A stretch of 64,000 bases of DNA from Syntrophus aciditrophicus SB (GCF_000013405.1 NC_007759.1:1489001-1553000); one strand, 5' to 3'. Positions 37,406 to 46,939 are shown, counted from the stretch's first letter. A program made the numbers and translations. The notes: a model not told the origin generated them from the letters alone.

Positions 37406-38809
37406 TTACATATCCACAAAATGGTTTTCCCACGCAATGTCGATATTTTCCCTGGTCAGCTCGGGGGGCTTGCGGTGATACCGGGAATTGGTCAACACAT
37501 GTTCAATAATATCCCTCGGATGGCAGGCATTGAAATCAACGCCCAGTTTCCGGTAGTAATTTTCTACGAGATATTCGAAAACTTCCTGGTTGAAGGTTAC
37601 GCCGTTCGCCCTGCAGACCAGTTTGAAAATGGCATAATACTCTCTTTCCGTGGGATGATCGATCTTGATCTTGTAATGAATCCTTCGCAGGAATGCTTCG
37701 TCAACGAGTGATTTCGGTTCGAGATTGGTGGAAAAGATAACGAGCATGTCAAAAGGAATGGAAAACTTCATTCCAGTATGCAGGTTCATGAAGTCGATTC
37801 TCCGGTCGAGGGGTACGATCCAACGGTTTAGCAGATTCTGGGGATCGATCTGCTGCCGGCCGAAATCATCGATGATGAAGAGGCCGTTATTCGCCTTCAT
37901 CTGGAGAGAGGCCTCATAAAACTTGGATATGGAGTTGAAATCCAGGTCGAGCATGCGCATGTTCAGCTCTCCCCCGGTGATGATGACCGGCCTTTTGATC
38001 AGAACCCAGCGCGGATCGATGTTGCCCTGCGATCCTGAATCTTCAATGGGGAAATGATTGACCGGGTCGAAGACATTGATGATCTGTCCGCCGACGGTCA
38101 CGGCGTAAGGGATCAGGACGGTATCCGGCAGGATGCGGCCGATGGTCTCGGCGATGGCCGTTTTTCCGTTGCCGGGAGGGCCGTAGAGGAAAATGGCCCG
38201 GCCTGAACTCATGGCGGGACCAAGACGCTTCAGGATATCCTCCGTAATGATCAGATGATTGAAGGCTTTTTTAACGCTTTCTTCGTCGACAATGACATTT
38301 TTCACGCTCTGGATTTCCACCATCCTGCGGTAGGCGTCCAGGGTCACCGGCGCCGGGCCCACGTAATGGCAGAGATTCGTCAGTTCCGTCGCCCATTCCT
38401 TGCCGCGATCCGTCTGTTTGAAATTGTAGGTGATGCTCGCATAGCCTGCCCCCCCGGTAACCTCGACGAACTTGTCACGGCGCAGAATCTCGATGGCCTG
38501 TTGTGTGATAGCCATGGAAAGCTTTGTCCGTTCAGCCACCTCAGACAGCTTGAATTCACCCATGAAAAGCGTATGCTTCATGATAAGTTCCGTGATGAAT
38601 CCCATGTCAAGGCCTGTTTCCTCAATGGTTGTCGGTATGGGAGGGGCGGCCTGAAAAAAGCGCTGAAGATCTTCTTCCTTCACGAAACCAAGATCAACGA
38701 GATTCTGCCCGATCCTTCCTCCCTGCTGTTGCTGCCTTTCAAGGGCTTCGGAGAGCTCCTGCTCCGTGATCAACCCTTCCTGGATCAATCTGCTGCCAAG
38801 CTGATTCAT
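37406..38809 (-). CDS. AAA ATPase with GspE/PilB N-terminal domain
   Basis: This 467-residue protein has a MshEN/GspE N-terminal-like domain (residues 1-50: SRLIQEGLITEQELSEALE, LVDLGFVKEEDL), a winged-helix-like middle (85-140), and a MoxR-like AAA+ domain with Walker A GPPGNGKT (210-217), Walker B FIIDDFG and a sensor at FSTNL. It is not a GspE/PilB ATPase: the Asp and His boxes and the tetracysteine are absent. The GspE_N domain in assembly ATPases binds partner proteins or c-di-GMP. AGGAGG lies 6 nt before the ATG. The role is unknown; a link to pili or secretion is only inferred. Confidence 0.85.
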   Translation of the reverse strand: MNQLGSRLIQEGLITEQELSEALERQQQQGGRIGQNLVDLGFVKEEDLQRFFQAAPPIPTTIEETGLDMGFITELIMKHTLFMGEFKLSEVAERTKLSMAITQQAIEILRRDKFVEVTGGAGYASITYNFKQTDRGKEWATELTNLCHYVGPAPVTLDAYRRMVEIQSVKNVIVDEESVKKAFNHLIITEDILKRLGPAMSSGRAIFLYGPPGNGKTAIAETIGRILPDTVLIPYAVTVGGQIINVFDPVNHFPIEDSGSQGNIDPRWVLIKRPVIITGGELNMRMLDLDFNSISKFYEASLQMKANNGLFIIDDFGRQQIDPQNLLNRWIVPLDRRIDFMNLHTGMKFSIPFDMLVIFSTNLEPKSLVDEAFLRRIHYKIKIDHPTEREYYAIFKLVCRANGVTFNQEVFEYLVENYYRKLGVDFNACHPRDIIEHVLTNSRYHRKPPELTRENIDIAWENHFVDM

Positions 38810-39074
38810 CTTCTGCCTCCTGTTTCCGCCGGATCGTACGCGTTTCTGGAATAGAGTCGCAAATGCGGGATCAAATGCCGCCGCCGATTACGAAACGACA
38901 CAATATACTTTAAAGACAATAAAAAAAGAAGAGGATAAAATGTAACAGGCGAGTGTTAAAGAAGTTTGGAATAATCCCATAATTTGATCAATGGGTTGCG
39001 ATTGCTTTATCTGTCATTCCGGCATTCAGAAGATTGAATGATTTTCTGGATGGCGATGTATATTTCAGGCAGGC

Positions 39075-39112
39075 TCATCTCCAGCCCGGTCATTGAAACC
39101 CGGGGGAGATGA
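39075..39112. repeat. Bulged 13-bp hairpin in the 38810-39177 gap
   Basis: Arms 39075-39082 (TCATCTCC) with 39105-39112, then after a 2-nt bulge 39085-39089 (CCCGG) with 39100-39104, enclose a 10-nt loop. It lies 66 nt past the stop of the small gene 39178-39378 on the minus strand, so it may end that transcript, though no T-run follows. The rest of the 368-bp gap shows no gene. Confidence 0.45.
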
Positions 39113-39177
39113 CAATTTCTGATCGGAAAGGATCTGAAGGCGGCACGAAGGCGGTAGAGTGGTATCCGACCTGATGA

Positions 39178-39378
39178 TCAGGATTCACCGTCGTTGAAAT
39201 ATTTGGAGACAGCGGCATAAATGGCGGCCTCTTCGACGGAGAGCGGACTGCCGTTTTCCGTGTAGGGATTCAGATAAACCGTTGTATTGCTCAGGATCAT
39301 ATTGTTCAAACCGTAGTATCTCATTTTCCGTTTCCGAAGGAGCTTAGTTGTTTCCAATGATTTATTCTGAGATGCCAT
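39178..39378 (-). CDS. Small hypothetical protein, 66 residues
   Basis: An ATG at 39378 follows a strong GGGGGAAGGAAC site. The product begins MASQNKSLETTKLLRKRK, has a hydrophobic middle (MILSNTTVYLNPY) and an acidic C-terminus (SVEEAAIYAAVSKYFNDGES). No membrane segment or known domain is seen. It stands alone between the AAA ATPase and arsC. The strong ribosome site is the main reason to accept it. Confidence 0.6.
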   Translation of the reverse strand: MASQNKSLETTKLLRKRKMRYYGLNNMILSNTTVYLNPYTENGSPLSVEEAAIYAAVSKYFNDGES

Positions 39379-39604
39379 GTTCCTTCCCCCTTTCAGGTTA
39401 TTTCCTGCGAGATGTTGAGAACTGAATGTTCACTTTGTCGATGTGACGCTATCATGCCATATTCATTCATGATTACAATACGGATTGATTACGGACGCTA
39501 TGCCAGCCATTAACTGGTATGTAGGAAAATGGGAAAACCTCATGCCTGTGCAGAAAACAATCACATGGATAACTGTCAGTCATTCGTATCAACATCTGAA
39601 ATTC

Positions 39605-40045
39605 TTAAATAGCACCTTCTGACTTGCGTTCCTCCAGCCATAACCTGATACGAAGATCGATCTGATCACGTATTTCTCTGAACTTCTTTATATTTTCTTC
39701 TGCCGTTCCGACAAATGCTCCCGGGTCATCAAAAGCCCAGTGAAGTCGATGACTGATGCCGGGAAACGTTGACGGACATCGTTGTTCCGCATCCGAACAG
39801 ACCGTGATCAGATAGCCGAAATGGATCTTACCCATGTATTCATTGACATGTTTTGCATAGTGACCCTCCAGCGGAATGCCGATTTCCTCCATAACCCGGG
39901 TCGTCAGGGGATTGATGCCTTTCGGGTCAAGCCCCGCGCTGAAAACTTCGAATGTGTTCCCGGCCAGATGACGAAGCAGGGCCTCCGCCATCTGGCTGCG
40001 AGCGGAATTTCCCGTGCATAAAAACAATACTTTGATTTTGCTCAT
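39605..40045 (-). CDS. arsC: Arsenate reductase, thioredoxin-coupled / LMW phosphatase type
   Basis: This 146-residue protein has the low-molecular-weight phosphatase loop CTGNSARS (C10, R16, S17), with EVFSAGLDP and the ArsC pattern VCSDAEQRCPSTFPG and HWAFDDPGAF. C10 with the two downstream cysteines in CSDAEQRC fits the three-cysteine relay of S. aureus pI258-type ArsC. It reduces arsenate to arsenite. AGGAG precedes the ATG. It diverges from pstS, and a Pho-box-like array on its own strand lies 137 bp upstream, so phosphate control is likely. No arsenite pump or ArsR is adjacent. Confidence 0.9.
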   Translation of the reverse strand: MSKIKVLFLCTGNSARSQMAEALLRHLAGNTFEVFSAGLDPKGINPLTTRVMEEIGIPLEGHYAKHVNEYMGKIHFGYLITVCSDAEQRCPSTFPGISHRLHWAFDDPGAFVGTAEENIKKFREIRDQIDLRIRLWLEERKSEGAI

Positions 40046-40181
40046 GTCAGTATCTCCTGAATTGTGATGAAAATTTTTCGACGGTTGACTGATGCTCCCG
40101 TTTCATATCCCAAAATGTTGGGGACGACAAAGGCATCCCGATTTATTGAGCTTTACCATATAAAACATTTTCTCTTATTCA

Positions 40182-40210
40182 ATCACAGAATTGTGACAAA
40201 GGTATGACAA
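40182..40210 (-). promoter_or_regulatory. Pho-box-like direct repeats facing arsC
   Basis: Read on the minus strand, three 7-mers TTGTCAT, TTGTCAC and CTGTGAT begin exactly 11 nt apart (4-nt AT-type spacers). This matches the PhoB consensus of CTGTCAY repeats with 11-nt period. A TTTATAT-type -10-like stretch follows toward arsC. Binding is inferred. Confidence 0.65.
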
Positions 40211-40381
40211 ATTGATTAAAAAACGATGAAGATATTGCCAGGCGCTGAAAAGTCTGGCTTTAATGGAATAAAATCTTTCGAGAAGCAGAAAATCTTTCAG
40301 GAAATTCATATTCCGATATTTCCTCTTCCAGAAAATCCACATGGGCCTGAACATGAAGTCCAAAAGGTGTACTTCATAAAA

Positions 40382-40421
40382 CTGTCGCAAAAATTTCATC
40401 ATCCTGTCATCATATTGCAAC
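40382..40421 (+). promoter_or_regulatory. Pho-box-like direct repeats facing pstS
   Basis: Four 7-mers at 11-nt steps: CTGTCGC (40382), ATTTCAT (40393), CTGTCAT (40404) and TTGCAAC (40415). The first and third are near-consensus PhoB half-sites; the others are degenerate. The array ends 97 nt before the pstS ATG. The rest of the 473-bp arsC-pstS gap shows no gene. Confidence 0.6.
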
Positions 40422-40518
40422 AATTCTCCTGTAAGAAGAAACACACTTCAATTCATCGTGACCGCGGCAATCAATTGGTGAAGAGAAAAAACATCGAATT
40501 ACAAGGAGGTAAAGCAAT

Positions 40519-41370
40519 ATGAAAAAGGTCATGTCATGGTTTATCAGTTGTCTTGCGCTACTGGCATGGAGCCTTCCGGCTGCCGCCGCGACGACAGTGG
40601 TCATCAAGGGTTCGACAACAGTGCTTCCCATTGCGCAGTCTGCTCTGGAAGCGTATATGAAAACACATCCGGGAGTGAATATTTCCCTTTCCGGGGGTGG
40701 GTCAGGTGAAGGCATCAAGGCTCTGATGGATCGGACAACGGATATTGCCACATCATCACGGGAAATCAAGGATAAAGAGGCGGCCAGTGCCCGCGCTAAA
40801 GGCATCCAGCCTTTGGAACATGTGGTGGCCATCGATGCCATTGTTCCCATTGTCCATCCTGCAAATCGGATTACGGGACTCACTCTGGATCAGTTGAGTC
40901 AGATTTATCAGGGGAAAATTCGAAACTGGAAAGAGGTTGGCGGTGACAACCGACCCATCGTGGTGGTTTCCCGAGACAGCAGTTCGGGAACTTACGAATC
41001 CTGGGGGCACCTCGTGCTCAACGGCGCCAAGGTCACTCCCAGGGCCCAACTACAGGCATCCAGTGGGGCAGTCGTGCAGACGATTTCCAAAAACCGTTAC
41101 GCCATCGGCTACATCGGACTGGGATATCTGAACCGTTCGGTCAAGGGGCTGACGGTAAACGGTGTGCAGGCCTCTTCGGATAATGTTCTGGCAAAAACCT
41201 ATCCGATTGCCAGACCACTTTACATGTATACCAATGGCGAGCCGAAAGGCGACGTGGCCGGTTTCATCAATTTTGTTCTCAGCCCCGCAGGGCAGCAACT
41301 TGTGGCGAAGGATGGATTTGTGCCGGTGAAGGCCCCGGCAAAGGGTAATGCCAAAAAGGTCAAGAAGTAA
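40519..41370 (+). CDS. pstS: PstS, periplasmic phosphate-binding protein
   Basis: This 283-residue protein has a signal peptide (about 1-24, ending LPAAAA) and the PstS fold: IKGSTTVLPIAQ, SGGGSGEGIKAL, DIATSSREIK and SRDSSSGTYESW, the phosphate-contacting loops. AAGGAGG lies before the ATG. It captures phosphate for the PstCAB importer encoded directly downstream (15-bp gap to pstC). No lipobox cysteine is present, so it is soluble in the periplasm. The lysine-rich tail is a little unusual. Confidence 0.95.
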   Translation: MKKVMSWFISCLALLAWSLPAAAATTVVIKGSTTVLPIAQSALEAYMKTHPGVNISLSGGGSGEGIKALMDRTTDIATSSREIKDKEAASARAKGIQPLEHVVAIDAIVPIVHPANRITGLTLDQLSQIYQGKIRNWKEVGGDNRPIVVVSRDSSSGTYESWGHLVLNGAKVTPRAQLQASSGAVVQTISKNRYAIGYIGLGYLNRSVKGLTVNGVQASSDNVLAKTYPIARPLYMYTNGEPKGDVAGFINFVLSPAGQQLVAKDGFVPVKAPAKGNAKKVKK

Positions 41371-41385
41371 GAAAGGAAAGGAAGA

Positions 41386-42273
41386 ATGACCCGGCAAGGA
41401 AAAGAAAAGATCATCAAAGGGCTGTTTCTCCTGATCGCTTTCGTATCCATTCTTATTCTCGGGCTGATCGTGGTCTCTCTTTTCCGTGAAGGGTTGCCCA
41501 TCTTCCGGGAAGTGTCTGTTACGGGATTTCTTTTAGGCAGAGAATGGTATCCCACCTACGAACCGCCGGAATACGGAATCTGGCCGTTGATTGTGGGGTC
41601 CCTGATCGTCACGTTCTTTTCCTCGCTGATCGCAGTGCCACTGGGGGTGCTGTCCGCGATTTTCATCGCTGAGATAGCCCCTCTCTCCATCCGGGAAATT
41701 TTGAAATCGGCGATCGAACTTCTGGCCGGTCTGCCTTCCGTGGTGCTGGGATTTTTCGGTATGGTGATTCTGGCGCCGTGGCTGCAGGAGACTTTTGATC
41801 TGCCAACGGGGCTGAACATCGTCAACGCCTCGCTCATGCTCGCCATCATGGCGATTCCAACCATTTCCAGCATTTCTGAGGATGCCCTTTACGCGGTTTC
41901 CCAGGAATTCAAGGAAGCGTCCTATGCCCTTGGGGCGACGCGATTTGAGACAATCACCCGCGTGATTGTTCCGGCGGCCCTGTCCGGTATTTCGACGGCT
42001 GTTATTCTGGGCATGGCTCGAGCGATGGGGGAAACCATGGTCGTCTTGATGGTGGCGGGCGGCGCGGCGGCCATTCCGGAAAGCATCTTTGACCCGGTGC
42101 GGCCCATGCCGGCAAGCATTGCTGCGGAAATGGGGGAGGCGCCTTTCCGCAGCGGTCATTATCACGCCCTGTATGCCACAGGGATCATCCTGTTTTTTGT
42201 GACTCTTCTGTTCAATATGATTGCAGACTACGTCTCCCAACGCTTCAAGCAGGTAGGGTCGGCCACGCTGTAG
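41386..42273 (+). CDS. pstC: PstC, phosphate ABC permease
   Basis: This 295-residue inner-membrane permease has six predicted helices and a BPD_transp_1 domain with the EAA-type loop EASYALGATRFETITRVIVP near residue 185. FREGLPIFREVSVTGFLLG near the N-terminus is typical of PstC. The ribosome site is GGAAAGGAAG. It forms the channel with PstA. Confidence 0.95.
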   Translation: MTRQGKEKIIKGLFLLIAFVSILILGLIVVSLFREGLPIFREVSVTGFLLGREWYPTYEPPEYGIWPLIVGSLIVTFFSSLIAVPLGVLSAIFIAEIAPLSIREILKSAIELLAGLPSVVLGFFGMVILAPWLQETFDLPTGLNIVNASLMLAIMAIPTISSISEDALYAVSQEFKEASYALGATRFETITRVIVPAALSGISTAVILGMARAMGETMVVLMVAGGAAAIPESIFDPVRPMPASIAAEMGEAPFRSGHYHALYATGIILFFVTLLFNMIADYVSQRFKQVGSATL

Positions 42274-42292
42274 CTTTTTGGTAAAAATTATC

Positions 42293-43153
42293 ATGAAATG
42301 GAAATGGCGTTATATTAAGCAGAATCTTTTTATGGGTGCGGTTTCTCTATGCGCCCTTCTGATCATTCTTGCCCTGGGTGGAATACTCTTTTATATTTTC
42401 AGCAACGGCCTTCAGGCGATCAACTGGGAATTCCTGACCAGCCCCCCTCGTGATTCCATGACCCGAGGGGGCATCATGCCGGCGATTCTCGGGACCCTGT
42501 ACCTTACGCTGGGGGCGATTACGGTGGCCCTGCCGCTGGGCATCGCCTCGGCGGTTTATCTGACGGAATACGCGCGTCAGGGGCTGATAATCCGGATTAT
42601 CCGCCTGGGGGTGAACTGTCTTGCCGGTATTCCTTCCGTGGTTTTCGGACTGTTCGGCCTGGGTTTTTTTGTCGTTTTCCTGCAATTCGGATCATGCATT
42701 CTCTCCGGAGCGCTGACCCTGGGATTCCTTGTCCTGCCGACCATTATCGGGGCATCTGAGGAAGCGCTCAAAGCTGTTCCTCAGACCTTCCGGGAAGCGT
42801 CACTGGCCTTGGGCGTTTCCAAATGGCGCACCATATCTCGGATTGTCCTGCCAAACGCCCTGCCGGGAATTCTGACCGGTTCCATTCTGGGAATAGGACG
42901 CGCCGCCGGTGAAACGGCGCCGATCATGTTCACGGCTGCCGCGTTTTTCACCGCGAAGCTGCCTTCGTCAATTTTCGACGAGGTGATGGCCTTACCCTAC
43001 CATATTTATGTTCTGGCAACGGCCGGAACCCGGATCGAGGAAACCCGTCCCCTTCAGTTCGGAACGGCCCTTGTTCTGATGGCGCTGGTTCTGGGAATCG
43101 ACCTGTTCGCAATCATCATTCGAAGCCGTATGCGCAAAAAGAAAAGGTGGTAA
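42293..43153 (+). CDS. pstA: PstA, phosphate ABC permease
   Basis: This 286-residue permease has six helices. Typical PstA sequence is [21 protein letters not shown] and the EAA loop [24 protein letters not shown] 42293 is used; a TTG at 42278 would begin 5 codons earlier, and neither has a clear site, suggesting coupling to pstC 20 bp upstream. Its last codons overlap the start of pstB. Confidence 0.95.
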   Translation: MKWKWRYIKQNLFMGAVSLCALLIILALGGILFYIFSNGLQAINWEFLTSPPRDSMTRGGIMPAILGTLYLTLGAITVALPLGIASAVYLTEYARQGLIIRIIRLGVNCLAGIPSVVFGLFGLGFFVVFLQFGSCILSGALTLGFLVLPTIIGASEEALKAVPQTFREASLALGVSKWRTISRIVLPNALPGILTGSILGIGRAAGETAPIMFTAAAFFTAKLPSSIFDEVMALPYHIYVLATAGTRIEETRPLQFGTALVLMALVLGIDLFAIIIRSRMRKKKRW

Positions 43154-43917
43154 CATTGGATACACAATCGATTATTCGAACCGTGAACGTCAATTTCTAC
43201 TACGGCCGGTTTCAGGCCTTGACCGACATCACCATGGATTTTCAAAAAAACCGGGTGACTGCGCTGATCGGGCCGTCGGGGTGCGGAAAATCCACGCTGC
43301 TGCGCCTTCTCAACCGGATGAACGATCTCATCGACGGCTGCCGGGTGGAAGGGCAAGTGCTTTTTGAAGACCAGAATATTTATGCGCCCGAGATGGACCC
43401 CGTTGAAGTTCGTCGCCGGATCGGAATGGTTTTTCAAAAACCCAATCCCTTTCCCAAAACCATTTTCGACAACATCGCCTATGGTCCCCGGCTTCACGGA
43501 TTCAGAAAAAGAAGCGATCTGGAAGCGCTGGTGGAATCGAGCCTGCAGCAGGCAGTGCTCTGGGAGGAAGTGAAGGACATTCTTCCCCGTTCGGCGATGA
43601 CACTTTCAGGAGGCCAGCAGCAGCGCCTCTGTATCGCCCGCGCTTTGGCCATGAAACCCGACGTGCTCCTCATGGATGAGCCGACTTCCGCCCTGGATCC
43701 CATCTCCACGGCCAAGATCGAAGAACTCATTGACGAACTCAAAGAAAACTATACGATCATCATTGTTACCCACAACATGCAGCAGGCAGCCCGGGTTTCC
43801 GGCATGACGGGCTTTTTCTATCTGGGGAAGCTGATTGAATACAACGCCACGGAAAAGATTTTCACCAATCCGGAACAGAAGCAGACGGAAGACTACATCA
43901 CGGGGCGATTCGGATAG
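43147..43917 (+). CDS. pstB: PstB, phosphate ABC ATPase
   Basis: This 256-residue ATPase drives PstCA. Walker A is GPSGCGKST (42-50), signature [14 protein letters not shown], Walker [34 protein letters not shown] is diagnostic of PstB. The start is GTG 43147, or TTG 43156 after AGGTGG; the first overlaps the pstA stop by seven bases. Confidence 0.95.
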   Translation: MVTLDTQSIIRTVNVNFYYGRFQALTDITMDFQKNRVTALIGPSGCGKSTLLRLLNRMNDLIDGCRVEGQVLFEDQNIYAPEMDPVEVRRRIGMVFQKPNPFPKTIFDNIAYGPRLHGFRKRSDLEALVESSLQQAVLWEEVKDILPRSAMTLSGGQQQRLCIARALAMKPDVLLMDEPTSALDPISTAKIEELIDELKENYTIIIVTHNMQQAARVSGMTGFFYLGKLIEYNATEKIFTNPEQKQTEDYITGRFG

Positions 43918-43958
43918 GCCGCGGCAATCTGCCGCTTCACTTCAGACACGGGGGGATC

Positions 43959-44657
43959 ATGGCAAACCAGAGACATACGAGCAGACATTATGAGAAGGAG
44001 CTTCAGGAGCTCAAGGAGGGGTTGCTTTATCTGGGGGGGCTGACGGAGAGGGCCATCGAAAATGCCCTGCAGGCCCTGCTGGGCAGGGATTCTGAACTGG
44101 CGCGGAAGGTTATTGCCGACGACAACGCCATCGATCAGCTTGATTCGGAAAATGAAGAGCGATGCATCCGCATCCTGGCATTGCGGCAGCCGGCGGCGAG
44201 AGATTTGCGCTTTATCGCGACGGCAATCAAGATCAACGGCCATCTGGAACGGATCGGAGACATGGCGGTCAACATCGCCGAGAAGGTTCTGCTGCTGAAT
44301 GAAGAACCTCAGTTGAAACCCTATATCGATATTCCCCGCATGGGGGAGATCGTTCAGAGGATGATCCGTCAAAGTATGGATGCCCTGGTTAATGAAAATG
44401 TCGAACTGGCTGATCAGGTTCGTAAAGATGATGAAATTGTTGATGAACTGACAGAACAGGTTTTTCGGGAACTTCTCACCTTCATGATAGAAAATCCCCG
44501 GACAATTAAAGTGGCGCTGCTGATCATGCAGATTTCCAAGAACCTGGAACGGATAGCCGACCATGCGGAAGGAATTGCCGATATGGTGATTTACATGGTG
44601 ACGGGGAAAAGCGTGCGTCACGATTCCTCCACGGAACCCAAGGGGCGGATGGCTTGA
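43959..44657 (+). CDS. phoU: PhoU, phosphate signalling regulator
   Basis: This 232-residue protein has two PhoU helical repeats, each with an E-x3-D metal motif (for example IKINGHLERIGDMAVNIAE and MQISKNLERIADHAEGIAD). It links Pst status to PhoR and keeps the Pho regulon off when phosphate is ample. GGGGG precedes the ATG. The stop overlaps the phoR start as TTGA. Confidence 0.95.
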   Translation: MANQRHTSRHYEKELQELKEGLLYLGGLTERAIENALQALLGRDSELARKVIADDNAIDQLDSENEERCIRILALRQPAARDLRFIATAIKINGHLERIGDMAVNIAEKVLLLNEEPQLKPYIDIPRMGEIVQRMIRQSMDALVNENVELADQVRKDDEIVDELTEQVFRELLTFMIENPRTIKVALLIMQISKNLERIADHAEGIADMVIYMVTGKSVRHDSSTEPKGRMA

Positions 44658-46405
44658 AACCAAAACTATTTCTCCGGATCCTGTTCAGCTATTTCGCGGT
44701 AATCCTGCTGGTAGCGGTGATTGTGGGCTTCTTTTTCACCGAACAGGTTCGCCGGAACGAGACATGGAAAATCGAGGAAAGCCTTCTGAATTATGCGCGT
44801 CTGACGGCGTTGCTGCCACTCCCTGAGATGGCAGATCAGATTGGCCATCTGGAAAAAGTGTCCGAAGCCAGAGTGACCGTGATCGATGCGGGCGGTCATG
44901 TCCTTGCCGACTCACAGGTCGACGCGCCCCGGATGGAAGACCACATGAACCGTCCCGAGGTTCAGGAAGCCAGGATCAAGGGTTCCGGCAAAGCCATCCG
45001 GCAAAGTCATACCCTCCAGGTAGATATGCTTTATGTGGCGCTGGCGCTTCGAGACGGAGAGAGCATCCGGGGTTATGTCCGCATGGCCCGTTCCCTGCTG
45101 GAAGTGGAACATGCGGTGGATCGTATGTATGGTTCCCTCTACCGGGCAATCGGTTTTGCCCTTGTTCCCGCGCTTCTGCTTGCCTTTCTCTATACCTGGA
45201 AAATTTCCCGGCCTGTTTTGGAAATGAGGGATTATACCCGGGCCATCCGCCGGGGAGAACTTCCCGGAACCCTCCTCGTGGATTCCGCCGATGAACTGGG
45301 TCAAGTAGCTGAAGACATCAATTATCTGGTCACGGAGTATCGGGAAAAAATCCGGCTGGCCCATGAAGAAAAAGGCAAACTTGAATCTGCCCTGGCCAGC
45401 ATGGTGGAAGGAGTCGTGATCCTGGATTCCCGGAATCGAATCGAGTCCTGCAATCAGGCTATTGAGGCCATTCTCGAACGACCGGAGACGGAAATCCGGG
45501 AGAAAACACTTCTGGAAGCCTTTCTCAACGCGGATCTGCAGAATGCGCTGGATCGTTTCCGCATGGAGCGGAAGCCCGTTCTACAGGAAATCAGGCTGGG
45601 AAGAAAAGATCCTCGCGTCGTGGATGTCAGTATTTCCGCCATCAAGGATCTTCCGGACGGAGTGGAAAAAACGATGCTCGTCTTTCACGATGTGACGCGG
45701 CTGAAAAAGCTGGAGCAGATAAGGACCGATTTTGTGGCAAACGTAACTCATGAAATCAAAACCCCTCTGACCGCGATCATCGGCTTTCTTCAGACTCTGC
45801 TGGACGGCGCACTGGATGATCGGGAAACGGCAAGGAAGTTCCTGCAGACCATCGCAACCAACGCGGAACGGTTAAGCCGGCTTGTGGACGATCTGCTGAC
45901 GCTTTCCAGTATTGAACTCAACGAAACGAGTCTCCATCTTGAACCTCTTTCTGTAGACGTCCTGATCCGCTCCATACTGCCCATGGTAAATGCCGACGCG
46001 AAGGCAAAAAATATTCTCCTTAATGTTGATCTTCCGGAAGCTTTCCTGAATATCCTCGCGGATCGGGACAGGGCCGCGCAGATCCTGATGAATGTGCTTC
46101 ACAATGCCGTAAAATTCACGCCAGCCGGGGGAATCGTCACTGTTTCAGGCAGTGAGGAGGAAAAGGGGAATTTCGTGATCATTCAGGTTGTGGATACTGG
46201 TATAGGCATTCCTCCCCGGGAGATTCCCCGACTCGGTGAACGATTTTATCGGGTGGACAAGGCGCGATCCCGGGAACTGGGTGGGACCGGTCTGGGTCTG
46301 TCCATCGTGAAGCACCTCATGGCGGCGCATGGCGGAAAAATGCGGATTGAAAGCACTCCCGGCAAGGGAACCATCGTTTCACTTTTCTTTTCCAGGGCGG
46401 GATAA
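44654..46405 (+). CDS. phoR: PhoR-type membrane histidine kinase
   Basis: This 583-residue kinase has helix 1 (about 6-27), a periplasmic sensor of about 135 residues, helix 2 (about 163-181), HAMP, PAS (SMVEGVVILDSRNRIE), HisKA with His366 in VANVTHEIKTPLTAI, and HATPase (NVLHNAVKFTPAGG, DTGIGIP, GGTGLGLSIVKH). The start is TTG in a TTGA overlap with the phoU stop, so translation is coupled. The cognate PhoB regulator is not in the window. Unlike E. coli PhoR, it has a substantial periplasmic domain. Confidence 0.9.
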   Translation: MKPKLFLRILFSYFAVILLVAVIVGFFFTEQVRRNETWKIEESLLNYARLTALLPLPEMADQIGHLEKVSEARVTVIDAGGHVLADSQVDAPRMEDHMNRPEVQEARIKGSGKAIRQSHTLQVDMLYVALALRDGESIRGYVRMARSLLEVEHAVDRMYGSLYRAIGFALVPALLLAFLYTWKISRPVLEMRDYTRAIRRGELPGTLLVDSADELGQVAEDINYLVTEYREKIRLAHEEKGKLESALASMVEGVVILDSRNRIESCNQAIEAILERPETEIREKTLLEAFLNADLQNALDRFRMERKPVLQEIRLGRKDPRVVDVSISAIKDLPDGVEKTMLVFHDVTRLKKLEQIRTDFVANVTHEIKTPLTAIIGFLQTLLDGALDDRETARKFLQTIATNAERLSRLVDDLLTLSSIELNETSLHLEPLSVDVLIRSILPMVNADAKAKNILLNVDLPEAFLNILADRDRAAQILMNVLHNAVKFTPAGGIVTVSGSEEEKGNFVIIQVVDTGIGIPPREIPRLGERFYRVDKARSRELGGTGLGLSIVKHLMAAHGGKMRIESTPGKGTIVSLFFSRAG

Positions 46406-46437
46406 TCTCCCGATTCCAACCTCCAATCGAAATAATG

Positions 46438-46461
46438 ATGTTCGGAAAAATCCGAGAACAT
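46438..46461. terminator. Weak bulged hairpin after phoR
   Basis: ATGTTC plus GGA pairs with TCC plus GAACAT with a 2-nt bulge around an AAAA loop, 32 nt past the phoR stop. A short mixed tail follows. It may end the pst-pho transcript. Confidence 0.3.
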
Positions 46462-46538
46462 TCTCCCGAAAAAGTATTTGTCCTGAATAAATCCTCCGCC
46501 TGAAGATCAGCCAGAGCAAAAATTTTTTTGGAACCGAC

Positions 46539-46620
46539 TTGACAGGGAGAATTTTATGTTTAAGTTACCGCCAAACCCGTTTTGGAGATAAGAAACCACA
46601 TTCTTTTTATATCTCAAAAA
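46539..46620 (+). promoter_or_regulatory. Candidate groES promoter region with imperfect inverted repeat
   Basis: TTGACA at 46539-46544 is a perfect -35 hexamer; a weak -10 (TAAGTT) lies 16 nt on. Downstream an imperfect repeat (46580-46590 with 46610-46620, core GAGATA/TATCTC, one mismatch, 19-nt spacer) lies in the leader. No CIRCE element (TTAGCACTC-N9-GAGTGCTAA) and no clear sigma-32 -10 were found. Confidence 0.35.
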
Positions 46621-46648
46621 AATCAACAGGAAAGGAGAAAGTTTCCGC

Positions 46649-46939
46649 ATGAACATCAGGCCATTACAGGACAGAGTGATCGTTAAGAGACTCGAGGAAG
46701 AGCAGAAAACCAAGGGAGGCATTATTATCCCCGACACGGCAAAAGAGAAGCCTATTGAAGGTGAAGTTGTCGCCGTTGGCAAAGGCAAGGTAACGGAAGA
46801 CGGCAAATTGCTGCCCCTGGATGTGAAAGTGGGTGATCGTGTTCTGTTCAGCAAGTATGGTGGTACGGAAGTTAAATTTGACGGACAGGAATATCTCATC
46901 ATGAGAGAGGATGATATTCTGGGGATCGTGGAGAAATAA
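46649..46939 (+). CDS. groES: GroES co-chaperonin
   Basis: This 96-residue heptameric lid of the GroEL chamber is full length. It begins [14 protein letters not shown], carries the mobile loop [20 protein letters not shown] and ends [16 protein letters not shown] precedes the ATG. It is followed 36 bp later by groEL. Confidence 0.98.
   Translation: MNIRPLQDRVIVKRLEEEQKTKGGIIIPDTAKEKPIEGEVVAVGKGKVTEDGKLLPLDVKVGDRVLFSKYGGTEVKFDGQEYLIMREDDILGIVEK

Noticed and set aside
40175-40522. Two overlapping 89- and 98-codon frames in the arsC-pstS gap
   Set aside because: They cover the Pho-box regions on opposite strands, have odd composition and no ribosome sites.
46406-46648. CIRCE/HrcA operator before groES
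   Set aside because: The TTAGCACTC...GAGTGCTAA inverted repeat is absent; only a weaker unrelated repeat is present.
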